Source: Acetobacteraceae bacterium | GTDB taxonomy: Bacteria; Pseudomonadota; Alphaproteobacteria; Acetobacterales; Acetobacteraceae | Direction: 5' to 3' | DNA: 14,433 nucleotides | Assembly: GCA_030039695.1 (NCBI GenBank) | Contig: JASHVB010000646.1 | Span: 1-14,433, forward strand | Part shown: positions 1-8,699 of the stretch, in pieces | Layout: every line of letters begins with the position of its first letter | Numbering within the stretch: the stretch's first letter is position 1 | The notes under the pieces: generated by a model | What the model saw: only the letters and a program-made list of their open reading frames with translations | Databases searched by the model: none | Told to the model about the DNA's origin: nothing | Made by a program: the position numbers and the translations under genes

Positions 1-572
1 TCCGTGTTAGGCCCCCAAACTTCACGCAAGATGTGGTTGTGGGTCAGCACCTTGCCGGCATTCGCCACGAGCAACCGCAGCAAATCGTATTCGCGCGGCG
101 AGAACTTCACATCCTGCCCGCGCACCGTGACGATGCGCCGCACCAGGTCCACGGTGAGGTCGCCGCAGCGGAAGATCGGCAACTCACCCTGCTGCTGCAG
201 ACGGTGGCGTTGTGCTGCACGGATCCGGGCCTGTAATTCGTCCATGCCGAACGGTTTCGTCACGTAGTCGTCGGCGCCCAGGTCCAGCGCATCCACCTTC
301 GCCTTTTCGTCCTCACGGCTGGACAGCACGATAATCGGCAAGGCAGCGCCCGCGCCGCGCAACTGGCGGATGACCTCCAACCCGTCGATGTCGGGCAGTC
401 CGAGATCCAGCACGACAAGATCCGCAGCCTTGCGCCGCACCTGATCCAGCGCTGCGTGTCCCGTCATCGCTTCGATCACAACATAGCCCTGGCTGGACAA
501 GCCCGCGCGCAGAAAGCGCAGGATCGCAGGCTCATCATCCACCACCAGCACACGCAACGGGCCGGTGTTCAT
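1..572 (-). CDS. kdpE: KdpE response regulator, C-terminally cut by window edge
   Basis: OmpR/PhoB-type response regulator that activates the kdp operon after phosphorylation by KdpD. I translated it by hand because it is open at the left edge: about 190 residues are present out of the usual 225-235. The receiver domain (about residues 5-118) begins RVLVVDDEP with the acidic pair D12/D13, has the phospho-acceptor Asp at residue 56 ([12 protein letters not shown]), the switch Ser at 84 or 85, and Lys106 in YVTKPF. A winged-helix DNA-binding domain starts near residue 133; [12 protein letters not shown] and the helix ending LREVWG are visible before the edge. The ATG (572-570) overlaps the kdpD stop as ATGA, so translation is coupled to kdpD. 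The missing part is the recognition-wing end only. Identification is very secure from sequence plus position. Confidence 0.96.
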   Translation of the reverse strand, partial: MNTGPLRVLVVDDEPAILRFLRAGLSSQGYVVIEAMTGHAALDQVRRKAADLVVLDLGLPDIDGLEVIRQLRGAGAALPIIVLSSREDEKAKVDALDLGADDYVTKPFGMDELQARIRAAQRHRLQQQGELPIFRCGDLTVDLVRRIVTVRGQDVKFSPREYDLLRLLVANAGKVLTHNHILREVWGPNT

Positions 573-3274
573 CCTGCAGCCTCTAATGCGCGATCGACAT
601 TCGCCGGGACCGGCAGCGCGATGGTGAACGCGGCGCCGCCACGGTCGCGCCGGTTGGCAGCCGTCAGTGTCCCGCCCATGGCCTCAATGAATCCCCGGCT
701 TATTGCCAGCCCCAATCCTGTTCCTGCACGGCGACGATCCGTGCCGCCCGCGCGGTAGAATTTGTCGAAGATGCGATCCAAGTCGGCCGGTGGTATGCCC
801 TCTCCCTCATCCAACACCTGCACGAAGACGCGGCCGTCCTCGCGCCACGCGCTGATGGTGATGCGTGTGCCCGCCGGCGCGTACTTCGCCGCATTATCCA
901 GCAGATTGAATAATGCTTGCTCAAACAACACTTCATCGAGCTCGAGCAGCGGCAGGTTCGGCTGGATCTTCACTTCGACCACATGGTCATTCAGTATCTT
1001 CGACGCGCGGCGCAGCGTCGCGCCGACCACGTCAGACAATTCGACCGGCGCGGTGCGCAGCGGCAGCGGCCCTGACTCCAGCCGCGTCATGTCCAGCATG
1101 TTGCCGATGAAGCGGTTCAGGCGCTCGGCTTCCTCCTGGATGGTGCGTGCCAGCGCATCGCGTGTTGCCTGGTCCATCGCTCCGGACAGGCTGGTCGCTG
1201 ACCCGAGGATCGAGGCGAGCGGGGTGCGCAGGTCATGCGAGATCGACGTTAGCAGCGCTGATCGCAACCGATCAGTTTCCACCGCCAGCCGCGCGCGATC
1301 TACCGCGGCCACAAGGTTGACCCGTTCGATCGCTAGCGCCGCCTGATCGGAAAGTGCATCGAGCAAGCGTTGTTGGTCGGGGGTTAGCATCGGCCCCGGC
1401 TCGTCGCGGTCAATACCGATCACTCCGACCGCGCCGCGTCCCGTGTGCATCGGCAGGAACAGGCGCCTCGCCCCCGGAAGAGTGTCGGCACCGCGGCCGG
1501 CCGGGTGGTTCTTCTCCCAGCACCATTTCGCGGCGGCGATGTCGGCTTCGTCGAGCGTGTCCTCGGGCGGAAAGCCTGCACGCACCGCGATCGTGCCCTC
1601 CTGCGGCAACAACAACACTACGTGCACTCTGAGCATCAGCGCGATCTGGTGCGCCGTCGCCCACAGCAGATCATCGAGGTTGGTCGCCACCGCGAGTTTG
1701 CGCGAGAACAGATAGAGGTCTTCGGTAACCCGCGCGCGCGACCGCGCGGTGATGGCCTGCGCGCGCACCCGCGCGGTCAGGTTACTGGTGATTACTGCAG
1801 CGATGCCGAAGAAGAACAGCGTGACGATGTTCTCCGGATCGGTGATGGTGAAGGTGTAGAGCGGCGCAAGGAAGAAGAAATTGTAAGCCAGCACGCTGAC
1901 CAGGCAGGCGAACAGCGACGGCAGCAGACCCCACGTCACGGCACTGACCAGCACCGCTGTCAGGAAGGTCAGCGCGATGCTGGCAACGCCGAGTGTGTCG
2001 CGCAGCAGCAGCGCCACGACGAGCGCGACGGCGACGCAGACCAGGCTGCCGATCCACGGTCGGCTGTCTAGGGTCGATGTGCCCGGCTCGGCCGGTGCGG
2101 TGGCTGTCGCTTCCCTCGGCGCCGTTTCCTCGGGAAGTTGGCTCACCACCTGAACGATGGCGCCGCCGACTTTGCGGATGAGATGCTGCGCGACCGATCC
2201 CTGGAACCAATCCCGCAAGCGTACCCGCGGCGACTGGACCACAATGATCTGCGTCACGTTGTTGGTGCGCGCGTACTCGGCAATGGTGTCGGCCACGTCC
2301 TGACCGGGCAGCGTCACCGTTTCGCCGCCGAGGCGCTGCGCCAGGCGCATCGCTTCGGCGACCCGGTTGCGCTCGACCTCGGTCATGCGCAGGTTGCGGC
2401 CGGTCTCGACGTGCAGCGCGGTCCACGGCGCCTTGAGCTGGTCAGCCACGCGCCGCGCATGCCGCACTACGGCGATGCTTTCTGGGTCGCCGCTGATGCA
2501 GACAAGCACGCGCTCACCGGCGGCCCACGGCCCCTTGATTGCATGTGCCTGCATATAGTGCAGCATCTGCGCGTCGACTCGCTGGGCGGTACGGCGCAGC
2601 GCGAGCTCGCGCAGGGCAGTCAGGTTGCCTGGCGAGAAATAGTGTCGGATAGCGCGCTCGGCCTGGTGCGGCACGTAGACCTTGCCGTCCTTCAGGCGCC
2701 GCACCAGGTCTTCCGGTGTCAGGTCCACCAGCTCGACTTCGTCAGCGCGATCGACGATCGAGTCGGGTACCGTCTCGCGAACACGGATGCGAGTTATCTT
2801 GGCGACGACGTCATTCAGGCTTTCGACGTGTTGGATATTCAAGGTGCTGTAAACGTCGATGCCGGCTGCGAGGAGTTCTTCGACATCCAGGTAGCGCTTG
2901 GGGTGACGACTGCCAGGCGCGTTGGTGTGGGCGAGCTCATCCACGAGGACCAGCTGCGGATGGCGCGCCAGCACGGCATCTATGTCCATCTCTTTGAGGA
3001 CGCGTCCGCGGTATTCAATGTCGCGACGAGGGATGGTTTCCAGCCCCTCGGTCAGCGCCTCGGTTTCCTTGCGTCCGTGGGTTTCGACGACGCCGATGAT
3101 GACATCGGTACCCTCGCGGTGCTTCTGCTGCGCTGCGGATAGCATTTCATAGGTCTTGCCGACGCCAGGCGCGGCGCCGAGAAACAGCTTCAGTCGGCCG
3201 CGGGCCTCCTGTTGTGCTGCTTCGAGCAGCGCCTCGGGAGAAGGGCGACCTTCGCGTAAGCCAGGGTCGGACAT
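569..3274 (-). CDS. kdpD: KdpD turgor/K+ sensor histidine kinase
   Basis: Membrane sensor kinase that phosphorylates KdpE when K+ is limiting. At 901 residues it is full length (E. coli about 894). Visible domains in order: N-terminal KdpD domain with Walker [10 protein letters not shown] (33-41) and Walker-B-like [15 protein letters not shown] (108-122); a Usp-like domain (about 253-378); four closely spaced membrane segments (about 407-500, DUF4118); a GAF-like region (about 520-650); HisKA dimerisation/phosphoacceptor with [12 protein letters not shown] and His680; and an HATPase domain with N box [11 protein letters not shown] (790-800), G1 DEGEGI (822-827) and G2 GTGLGLAI (851-858). All key residues are intact. 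The ATG at 3274 has only a weak GAG-type ribosome site. It follows kdpC after a 144-nt repeat-bearing gap, unlike the tight spacing elsewhere in the operon, and overlaps kdpE by 4 nt. Confidence 0.97.
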   Translation of the reverse strand: MSDPGLREGRPSPEALLEAAQQEARGRLKLFLGAAPGVGKTYEMLSAAQQKHREGTDVIIGVVETHGRKETEALTEGLETIPRRDIEYRGRVLKEMDIDAVLARHPQLVLVDELAHTNAPGSRHPKRYLDVEELLAAGIDVYSTLNIQHVESLNDVVAKITRIRVRETVPDSIVDRADEVELVDLTPEDLVRRLKDGKVYVPHQAERAIRHYFSPGNLTALRELALRRTAQRVDAQMLHYMQAHAIKGPWAAGERVLVCISGDPESIAVVRHARRVADQLKAPWTALHVETGRNLRMTEVERNRVAEAMRLAQRLGGETVTLPGQDVADTIAEYARTNNVTQIIVVQSPRVRLRDWFQGSVAQHLIRKVGGAIVQVVSQLPEETAPREATATAPAEPGTSTLDSRPWIGSLVCVAVALVVALLLRDTLGVASIALTFLTAVLVSAVTWGLLPSLFACLVSVLAYNFFFLAPLYTFTITDPENIVTLFFFGIAAVITSNLTARVRAQAITARSRARVTEDLYLFSRKLAVATNLDDLLWATAHQIALMLRVHVVLLLPQEGTIAVRAGFPPEDTLDEADIAAAKWCWEKNHPAGRGADTLPGARRLFLPMHTGRGAVGVIGIDRDEPGPMLTPDQQRLLDALSDQAALAIERVNLVAAVDRARLAVETDRLRSALLTSISHDLRTPLASILGSATSLSGAMDQATRDALARTIQEEAERLNRFIGNMLDMTRLESGPLPLRTAPVELSDVVGATLRRASKILNDHVVEVKIQPNLPLLELDEVLFEQALFNLLDNAAKYAPAGTRITISAWREDGRVFVQVLDEGEGIPPADLDRIFDKFYRAGGTDRRRAGTGLGLAISRGFIEAMGGTLTAANRRDRGGAAFTIALPVPANVDRALEAAG

Positions 3275-3291
3275 GGCGAGACTCTAGCGAA

Positions 3292-3413
3292 CCTCTGCCG
3301 CTTGCGGGAGAGGGCGGGGTGCGAGCCAGCGAGGGCGAGGCTCGTGCGTGCCCACTCGCATCACCCCCGACGCCCTGCGTCTCGCCCTATTCCGCCCGCA
3401 GCGCGGGAGAAAT
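3292..3413. repeat. Imperfect palindromic intergenic repeat between kdpC and kdpD
   Basis: The 144-nt gap is almost filled by nested inverted repeats. The left tip is a hairpin, CCTCTGCCGC / GCGGGAGAGG (3292-3301 with 3304-3313, one mismatch). AGGGCGAG (3332-3339) pairs with CTCGCCCT (3381-3388). GCGAGCC near 3321-3327 is complementary to the GGCTCG that begins about 3339. The right tip is CCCGC-agc-GCGGG (3395-3407). The composition (CTTGCGGGAGAGGGCGGGGT and similar) matches a palindromic repeat type scattered between genes in many GC-rich proteobacteria; its translation gives the typical spurious peptide LPLAGEGGVRASEGE. On the kdp transcript it would form a long structured RNA between pump and sensor genes. 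No run of T follows, so it is not a classical terminator. Copy number elsewhere cannot be seen here. Confidence 0.65.
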
Positions 3414-3418
3414 CGTCT

Positions 3419-4015
3419 TCACTTCAGCGCGTCAAGCGCCAGGTTCAGCTTCAGCACATTCACGTGCGGTTCGCCGATAATCCCAAACATGCGGCCAGTG
3501 ATGTGGTCCTCGACAAGCTGCCGCACCTGTGCTTCCGGCAGGTTGCGCGCCTTAGCCACGCGCGGCACCTGGAACAACGCGCCGGCTGGCGTGATGTCGG
3601 GGTCGAGGCCGCTGGCCGACGTGGTCACCAGATCCACCGGGATCGGCGTCCCGGGGTTGGTTTTCGCCAACGCAGCGGATTGAGCCTTCACGCGATCGAC
3701 CAGCGCCTTTGACGTTGGCCCGAGATTCGACCCAGACGAGTTGTCTGCCGCGTACGGCACGGGGATGGTCTTGCTCGGGTCCTTTGGATCCGGCTCGGTG
3801 GTGGCCGACGGCCGGCCCCAGAAGTACTTGTCTGACGTGAAGTTCTGTCCGATCAGCGCGGAGCCGATCACCCTGCCGTTTTTGGTGATCAGGCTGCCGT
3901 TCGCCTGGTAGGGGAACACGAGCTGGGCGAGTCCGGTCATTCCCAGCGGATAGATCAGTCCGGTGATGATCGTCATTACAACGATCATCATGATGGCGGG
4001 GCGTATGTGTCTCAT
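3419..4015 (-). CDS. kdpC: KdpC subunit of the K+-transporting ATPase
   Basis: Single-span accessory subunit of KdpFABC that stabilises the complex and raises ATP affinity of KdpB. From ATG 4015 it has 198 residues (E. coli 190). One N-terminal membrane helix (about 5-24) is followed by a periplasmic domain with family motifs [36 protein letters not shown] and [21 protein letters not shown] prefer ATG 4015 to the upstream GTG at 4030: it has GAGGA 8 nt upstream and its first residues MRHIRPAI line up with the E. coli start MSGLRPAL, whereas the GTG would only add five residues. It begins 11 nt after the kdpB stop, so it is translated from the same message. Confidence 0.95.
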   Translation of the reverse strand: MRHIRPAIMMIVVMTIITGLIYPLGMTGLAQLVFPYQANGSLITKNGRVIGSALIGQNFTSDKYFWGRPSATTEPDPKDPSKTIPVPYAADNSSGSNLGPTSKALVDRVKAQSAALAKTNPGTPIPVDLVTTSASGLDPDITPAGALFQVPRVAKARNLPEAQVRQLVEDHITGRMFGIIGEPHVNVLKLNLALDALK

Positions 4016-4026
4016 GTCGGGCGTCC

Positions 4027-6150
4027 TCACGCGAGGCCAAAGGCAGTGACGATCATGTCGATCAGCTTGATGCCGACGAACGGCACAATGATGCCGCCGA
4101 GACCGTAAAGCAGCAGATTCCGGCGCAGGATTGCGGGGGCGCCGATCGGGCGGTAGGCGACGCCGCGCAGCGCCAGCGGGATCAGCGCGACGATGATTAG
4201 CGCGTTGAAGATGATCGCCGACAGGATTGCGCTCTGCGGATTATTCAGCCGCATCACGTTCAGCGCCTGGAGCTGCGGGTAGAATACGACAAACATCGCC
4301 GGGATCATGGCGAAATACTTCGCCACATCATTGGCAATGCTGAACGTGGTGAGCGCGCCGCGCGTCATCAGCAACTGCTTGCCGATTTCGACGATCTCGA
4401 TCAGTTTCGTGGGGTCACTATCGAGGTCGACCATATTGCCGGCTTCGCGTGCCGCCATGGTACCCGTATTCATCGCCACGCCGACATCGGCCTGCGCCAG
4501 TGCCGGCGCGTCGTTGGTGCCGTCGCCGCACATCGCCACCAGCTTGCCCTGCGCCTGTTCGTCGCGGATCAGCTTGAGCTTGGTCTCCGGCGTTGCCTGC
4601 GCCAGGAAGTCGTCGACCCCGGATTCGGCGGCGATGGCCGCGGCGGTCAGCGGGTTGTCGCCGGTGATCATCACGGTGCGGATGCCCATACGGCGCAGTT
4701 CGTTGAAGCGCTCGCGGATCCCGCCCTTGACGATGTCCTTCAGGTAGATGACGCCGAGCAGGCGGCCGTCCGTCGCCACGCCGAGCGGTGTTCCGCCGGC
4801 CTTGGCAATTTCTTCAGACTTCACGGTGAGTTCGCGCACCGCGTTATCGCTGATCGTCGGACGGACGGCGGTGACGAGGGCCCCAGTTCTGCCGTTGCCG
4901 TTCGCGTGGAAATTGCGCGCCCAGGCCAGCACGGCATCCACCGCACCTTTGCGGATGGACGCGCCCTCCACGTCGATGCCGGACAGCCGCGTCTGCGCCG
5001 AGAAGGGGATGAAGTGCGCACCCATCGGCGCCATTTCGCGGCCGCGGATGTTGTACTTCTCCTTCGCCAGCACGACGATGGAGCGGCCTTCCGGCGTCTC
5101 GTCCGGCAGCGAGGCGAGCTGCGCCGCGTCGGCGAGCTCGTTTTCAGTAACACCGGTGAGTGGGAAGAATTCGGTGGCCTGGCGGTTGCCGAGTGTGATG
5201 GTACCAGTCTTGTCGAGCAGCAGCGTGTCGACGTCCCCGGCAGCCTCCACGGCACGGCCGGACATCGCCAGCACGTTGAAGCGCACCAGGCGGTCCATGC
5301 CGGCGATGCCGATGGCCGACAGCAGCGCGCCGATCGTGGTGGGGATCAGCGCCACAAACAGCGCGACCAGCACCACCACCGACACGAAGCCGCCAGCGTA
5401 GTGGGCAAAGCTGGGTATCGTTGCCACGGCGAAGACGAAAATGATCGTCAGGCCGGCGAGCAGGATATTCAGCGCGATCTCGTTCGGCGTCTTCTGACGC
5501 TCCGCGCCTTCCACCAACGCGATCATGCGATCGAGGAAGGTGGAGCCTTGCGCTGCGGTGATCCGCACCTTGACCCAGTCGGACAGCACGCGGGTGCCGC
5601 CAGTGACGGCGGAGCGGTCGCCGCCGGATTCGCGGATGACGGGTGCCGACTCGCCGGTGATCGCCGATTCATCGACCGAGGCGATGCCTTCTACGACGTC
5701 GCCATCGCTCGGGATCAGATCGCCCGCCTCCACCAGCACAATGTCACCCTGCTTCAGGTCCGGCGCGCCGACGGTCTCATAGGTCGTGGCGTCGATCGTT
5801 GCCAGGCGCTTGGCCTGCGTCTCGGTGCGTGCCTTGCGCAACGTCGCCGCCTGCGCCTTGCCGCGGCCTTCCGCCACCGCTTCGGCGAAGTTAGCGAACA
5901 GCACCGTCAGCCACAGCCAGATGATGATCTGGAAGGTGAAGCCGACGTGGCTGCCGCCGGTGATCAGCTCGCGGATGAAGATGATCGTCGTCAGCAGGGC
6001 GACGATCTCCACGACGAACATGACCGGATTCTTGATCAGAACGCGCGGGTCCAGCTTGACCACCGACTCCCAGACCGCGGGGCCAAGAATAGTCGGATCC
6101 AGGATGGTGGACTGTGACTCGCGCATCTTACTACGAAATTCCATGACCAT
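4027..6150 (-). CDS. kdpB: KdpB, P-type ATPase catalytic subunit
   Basis: ATP-hydrolysing subunit of the KdpFABC pump (P1A-type ATPase) in the inner membrane. 707 residues; E. coli has 682, the difference lying mainly in a longer N-terminus. Visible: membrane helices near 40-60 and 68-92; the actuator motif TGES (165-168), whose Ser is the equivalent of the inhibitory phosphorylation site reported in E. coli KdpB; helices near 228-246 and 255-280; the phosphorylation motif DKTGT with Asp313; the nucleotide-binding motif [10 protein letters not shown] starting at Lys401; ITGDNP (495-500) and the hinge motif [10 protein letters not shown] (542-551); three C-terminal helices. All catalytic residues are present. 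ATG 6150 has a weak GAG 7-8 nt upstream; the Met two codons later is an alternative. It lies 12 nt after kdpA. Confidence 0.98.
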   Translation of the reverse strand: MVMEFRSKMRESQSTILDPTILGPAVWESVVKLDPRVLIKNPVMFVVEIVALLTTIIFIRELITGGSHVGFTFQIIIWLWLTVLFANFAEAVAEGRGKAQAATLRKARTETQAKRLATIDATTYETVGAPDLKQGDIVLVEAGDLIPSDGDVVEGIASVDESAITGESAPVIRESGGDRSAVTGGTRVLSDWVKVRITAAQGSTFLDRMIALVEGAERQKTPNEIALNILLAGLTIIFVFAVATIPSFAHYAGGFVSVVVLVALFVALIPTTIGALLSAIGIAGMDRLVRFNVLAMSGRAVEAAGDVDTLLLDKTGTITLGNRQATEFFPLTGVTENELADAAQLASLPDETPEGRSIVVLAKEKYNIRGREMAPMGAHFIPFSAQTRLSGIDVEGASIRKGAVDAVLAWARNFHANGNGRTGALVTAVRPTISDNAVRELTVKSEEIAKAGGTPLGVATDGRLLGVIYLKDIVKGGIRERFNELRRMGIRTVMITGDNPLTAAAIAAESGVDDFLAQATPETKLKLIRDEQAQGKLVAMCGDGTNDAPALAQADVGVAMNTGTMAAREAGNMVDLDSDPTKLIEIVEIGKQLLMTRGALTTFSIANDVAKYFAMIPAMFVVFYPQLQALNVMRLNNPQSAILSAIIFNALIIVALIPLALRGVAYRPIGAPAILRRNLLLYGLGGIIVPFVGIKLIDMIVTAFGLA

Positions 6151-6162
6151 GGTTGGCTCGTA

Positions 6163-7890
6163 TCAATAGAGGGTGCCGGCATTCAGCGCGTAGTGCTCGA
6201 CGATCGGGCCTAGCGAGACCGCCGGGAAGTAGATCAGGCCACCGGTGATGACGATCACGCCCACGACCAGGCCAACGAACAGCGGGCTGGTGGTCGGGAA
6301 AGTGCCGGCCGAGCTCGGCACGATTTTCTTCTGCACCAGCGAGCCTGCGACGGCGAGCATTGGCACGATCATCAGGAAACGGCCCATGAACATCGCCATG
6401 CCGAGTGTGTCGTTCCAGAACGGTACGTTGGCGCTGAGGCCGGCGAAGGCGCTGCCGTTGTTCGCGGTGGCCGACGTGTAGGCGTAGAGCGCCTCTGAGA
6501 ATCCGTGCGGGCCGGCGTTGCTCATCGCGGCGGTGCCGACGGGCAACACCACTGACAGCGCCGTCCAGCCCAGAATCGAGAGCGGCAGGATCAGGATGGC
6601 GAGCATCGCCATCTTGACCTCCTTCGATTCAAGTTTCTTCCCGAGGTACTCCGGCGTGCGTCCGACCATCAGGCCGGCAACGAACATCGCGATGATCACG
6701 AACAACAGCATGCCGTAGAGTCCGGAACCGACGCCGCCATAGGCGATGCAGCCGAGCATCATGTTGACCAGCGGCACCGCGCCCGCGATCGGCATCAGAC
6801 TGTCATGCATATTGTTGACAGCGCCGCACGACGTATCGGTGGTGACGGTGGTGAACAATGCCGAGTTGGCGATGCCGAAGCGGACTTCCTTGCCTTCCAT
6901 ATTGCCGCCTGGCTGGAACGCGCTGGCGGTCTGATCGACATGGAATGGGGTGAAGGCTGGATTGCCGCCGGACTCGGACCAGTAGCAGGCGGTTACACCA
7001 GCCAGGAATAGGATGCCCATGATGGCGAAGATCGCCCAGCCCTGGCGCTGGTCACCCACGAGGCGGCCGAACACGTTGGTCAGTGCCGCGCCGATAGAAA
7101 AGATCAGCAGCATTTCGATCAGGTTGGTAAGACCGGTCGGATTTTCGTAGGGATGTGCCGAGTTGGCGTTGAAGAAGCCGCCACCGTTGGTGCCCATCAG
7201 CTTGATGACTTCCTGCGAGGCCACCGGCCCCTGTGCGATTACCTGCTTGGCGCCTTCCAACGTCGTCGCATCTGTATAGGGATTCAGGTTCTGCGGTACG
7301 CCCTGCCAGAGCAGCACCAGCGCACCGACGATCGAGAGCGGGATCAGGACGTAGAGAACGATGCGGGTCAGATCAACCCAGAAATTGCCGAGAGACTGCG
7401 CGGACCGGCGCGCGAAGCCACGCACCAGCGCGATGGCAAGCACGATGCCGGTAGCGGCGGAGACGAAGTTGTGCACCGTCAGGCCGGCCATCTGCGTCAG
7501 ATAGCTCATCGTCGTCTCTGGCGTGTAGGACTGCCAGTTGGTGTTGGTGACGAAGCTGACTGAGGTGTTGAACGACAGGTCGGGCGAAACCGCAGACTGG
7601 TCCGCCGGGTTGAAGGGCAAATGGTTCTGCAGCCGCTGCAGTCCGTACAGCACAACGAAGCCTACGAAACTGAACGACAGCATCGCGATCGCGTAGGTCA
7701 CCCAATGCTGCTCTTCGTTCTCATTGACGCCGCAGATCGCGTAGACGCCGCGCTCGATGGGGCGCAGCACGGGTGACAGCAGCGTGCGCTCACCCGAGAT
7801 CACGCGGGTGATGTAGCCGCCATATGGCTTGGTGATCAGGATCACCAGAACGCCGAAAAGGGCGATCTGGAGCCAACCGTTGAACGTCAT
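6163..7890 (-). CDS. kdpA: KdpA, K+-selective channel-like subunit
   Basis: Potassium-binding, channel-like subunit of KdpFABC, related to the Trk/Ktr/HKT superfamily. 575 residues (E. coli 557) with about ten membrane helices. The four pseudo-repeat selectivity-filter loops are all visible: TNTNWQSY (115-122), [15 protein letters not shown] (233-247), TSCGAVN (353-359) and NNGSAFAG (477-484). ATG 7890 is well placed: GAGGAG stands 8 nt upstream and overlaps the kdpF stop (TGAGGAG), so the two genes are translationally coupled. No sign of damage. Confidence 0.98.
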   Translation of the reverse strand: MTFNGWLQIALFGVLVILITKPYGGYITRVISGERTLLSPVLRPIERGVYAICGVNENEEQHWVTYAIAMLSFSFVGFVVLYGLQRLQNHLPFNPADQSAVSPDLSFNTSVSFVTNTNWQSYTPETTMSYLTQMAGLTVHNFVSAATGIVLAIALVRGFARRSAQSLGNFWVDLTRIVLYVLIPLSIVGALVLLWQGVPQNLNPYTDATTLEGAKQVIAQGPVASQEVIKLMGTNGGGFFNANSAHPYENPTGLTNLIEMLLIFSIGAALTNVFGRLVGDQRQGWAIFAIMGILFLAGVTACYWSESGGNPAFTPFHVDQTASAFQPGGNMEGKEVRFGIANSALFTTVTTDTSCGAVNNMHDSLMPIAGAVPLVNMMLGCIAYGGVGSGLYGMLLFVIIAMFVAGLMVGRTPEYLGKKLESKEVKMAMLAILILPLSILGWTALSVVLPVGTAAMSNAGPHGFSEALYAYTSATANNGSAFAGLSANVPFWNDTLGMAMFMGRFLMIVPMLAVAGSLVQKKIVPSSAGTFPTTSPLFVGLVVGVIVITGGLIYFPAVSLGPIVEHYALNAGTLY

Positions 7891-7902
7891 GGAAGGCGCT
7901 CC

Positions 7903-7992
7903 TCAGAATCGCTCGGGGCGTACCAGCGCGAAGACGAGATAGACGAGCAAGCCGACGGTCACGATGCCGCCGAGGGCGTAATCGAAGATCAT
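7903..7992 (-). CDS. kdpF: KdpF, 29-residue stabilising subunit
   Basis: Very short lipid-like subunit of the pump. 29 residues starting MIFDYALGG, one membrane helix (about 6-24), ending ALVRPERF, the usual KdpF C-terminal signature. E. coli KdpF is also 29 residues. The start is ATG 7992 with GAGGG 8 nt upstream; that ribosome site overlaps the stop codon of the preceding microprotein (TGAGGG). Its own stop is fused with the kdpA ribosome site. A longer reading frame reaching 8121 exists but overlaps the preceding small gene and adds non-family sequence, so I reject it. Confidence 0.93.
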   Translation of the reverse strand: MIFDYALGGIVTVGLLVYLVFALVRPERF

Positions 7993-8002
7993 GAGTAGGC
8001 CC

Positions 8003-8086
8003 TCACAGGCGGTCGCAGGTAAAAACGTAGAGAACGCATGCGCCAAGAAAGACGGCGCCGAGGAGGATGTAGGCAACATCGAGCAT
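8003..8086 (-). CDS. 27-residue single-span membrane microprotein leading the kdp operon
   Basis: Too short for ordinary gene callers. It starts MLDVAYILLGAV and ends YVFTCDRL. Almost the whole peptide is one hydrophobic helix (about residues 3-22) with a charged C-terminal tail (CDRL). The ATG at 8086 has a strong Shine-Dalgarno sequence, AAAGGA, 8 nt upstream, the best in the operon, and the stop codon at 8005-8003 overlaps the kdpF ribosome site with 10 nt between genes. It is therefore probably the first gene of the kdp message and translated with kdpF. It resembles KdpF in size and topology but not in sequence. I recall similar short ORFs ahead of kdpF in other bacteria, but that is memory, not shown here. 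Role unknown; an extra small subunit or a translational leader are both possible. Confidence 0.75.
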   Translation of the reverse strand: MLDVAYILLGAVFLGACVLYVFTCDRL

Positions 8087-8181
8087 GGTTTTTGTCCTTT
8101 CGACGCCGGTGCAGCGGGCAACCGTGCGCGTGAAACCCCGGCACGCCGACGGGGCAGGGCCAGCAGCTAAGCCGGTTGGCG

Positions 8182-8189
8182 TATATAAT
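8182..8189 (-). promoter_or_regulatory. Possible -10 region of the kdp promoter
   Basis: On the minus strand the block reads ATTATATA, an AT island in GC-rich surroundings, lying about 22 bp downstream of the tandem operator repeats and about 95 nt upstream of the first ribosome site. A TTGCCG at 8206-8201 is a poor -35 and the 13-bp spacer is too short, as expected for an activator-dependent promoter. Kind and position are inferred. The plus strand of the same block reads TATAAT, but no matching -35 or rightward gene supports that reading. Confidence 0.4.
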
Positions 8190-8202
8190 CCATGTGGGTT
8201 CG

Positions 8203-8236
8203 GCAAATGAGCCATATAAAACCCATATAAATTTGC
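8203..8236 (-). promoter_or_regulatory. Tandem-repeat operator, candidate KdpE binding site
   Basis: On the minus strand two 11-mers stand head to tail: TTTATATGGGT (8231-8221) and TTTATATGGCT (8220-8210), differing at one base. They are flanked by a 6-bp inverted repeat, GCAAAT and ATTTGC (8236-8231 and 8208-8203). The E. coli KdpE site, as I recall it, has TTTATA followed 11 bp later by TTTACA, the same period and nearly the same hexamer. The site ends about 22 bp before the -10-like block, a position suited to activation. Assignment to KdpE is inference from similarity and location. Confidence 0.6.
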
Positions 8237-8304
8237 AGACATGCATCTCGGCCGATGCCAGGCGCTAACCGCTCGGGCACTCTGTACCAACGGCGAATGC
8301 GGCA

Positions 8305-8333
8305 CAAAACAACGGCCCCCGCCACACAGGCGG
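8305..8333 (-). terminator. Weak hairpin downstream of the 8390-8650 ORF
   Basis: Read on the minus strand, CCGCC-tgtgt-GGCGG (8333-8319) is followed after five bases by GTTGTTTTG (8313-8305). The larger pair AATGCGG / CCGCATT encloses it. This could end transcripts entering from the right before the kdp promoter. The T-run is interrupted and offset, so the call is weak. Confidence 0.25.
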
Positions 8334-8389
8334 CCCGCATTAACCGGGATCAACCGATCGGGCAAGTGACAGGCGGCGCAGCGGCTCGG

Positions 8390-8650
8390 TCAGTTGCCGA
8401 CGATCGCCACCAGGATATGGGCCAGGACGCCAAGTACCAGGCACCACGCGATCACGCGGCCAATCTCGGCAAAGACTTGGCCCGGTCGTGGGCAGATGCT
8501 GATATCTTCCATGACAAATGGAGGCTCAGGTTCGTCCGGAGCGGGGAATCCAAAAGAGCTACGGCGAACGTCGCGCACGGCGTCCTCCAGCGCGGTGATC
8601 CCGCGGATATGAGGTCGCTCCCGGTATAAAAGCCATGTTCGGCTGATCAC
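8390..8650 (-). CDS. Possible small membrane-anchored protein, unknown function
   Basis: I do not recognise this family. The frame gives up to 86 residues from a GTG at 8650: a charged N-terminal half (residues 1-60, with ALEDAVRDVRR and a Pro-rich PAPDEPEPP at 37-44), then one clear C-terminal membrane helix (about 64-84, IAWCLVLGVLAHILVAIVG). The hydrophobic helix followed at once by a stop, and the GC-rich third positions, argue for real coding. Against it: no Shine-Dalgarno sequence precedes the GTG, and the only internal ATG (Met47, at 8512) also lacks one. It is divergent from the CbiX-like gene, only 49 nt away, and lies upstream of the kdp operon on the same strand. It may be a tail-anchored protein or a non-coding frame. 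Confidence 0.4.
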   Translation of the reverse strand: MISRTWLLYRERPHIRGITALEDAVRDVRRSSFGFPAPDEPEPPFVMEDISICPRPGQVFAEIGRVIAWCLVLGVLAHILVAIVGN

Positions 8651-8699
8651 GCGTGCATAGAATTGTCATATAGATCCTCGGGCACAGGAGGCGGCATCG

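Larger units (their letters stand above)
8087..8389 (-). other. kdp promoter and leader region, no gene
   Basis: This 303-nt stretch separates the first kdp-side microprotein from the next possible gene. It contains the operator-like repeats (8203-8236), a -10-like AT block (8182-8189) and then a GC-rich leader of about 90 nt that can form a short hairpin, CCCCG / CGGGG (8136-8140 with 8150-8154, loop of 9). I see no riboswitch that I recognise, in particular no ydaO-type c-di-AMP element. A reading frame of 120 codons crosses the region in the microprotein frame (8365-8003), but it runs through the promoter and has no family resemblance outside its last 27 codons. Confidence 0.5.

Noticed and set aside
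4906..6117. A 403-codon plus-strand frame opposite kdpB, and a similar 334-codon one at 2138-3142 opposite kdpD.
   Set aside because: Both are antisense shadows of well-identified conserved genes, with no ribosome site or recognisable family.
7903..8121. A 72-codon extension of kdpF.
   Set aside because: The last 29 codons match KdpF exactly in length and ending, with their own ribosome site; the extension overlaps the preceding microprotein.
8184..8189. Perfect TATAAT on the plus strand.
   Set aside because: No -35 element stands at the right distance and no gene follows on that strand nearby; the same AT block is better explained as the -10 of the leftward kdp promoter.
8003..8365. 120-codon minus-strand frame containing the microprotein at its end.
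   Set aside because: It would run through the kdp promoter and operator. Only the last 27 codons have a strong ribosome site and a membrane helix.
8255..8629. A 124-codon plus-strand frame between kdp and the chelatase gene.
   Set aside because: No ribosome site and low-complexity polar sequence; it lies opposite a more plausible membrane protein frame.
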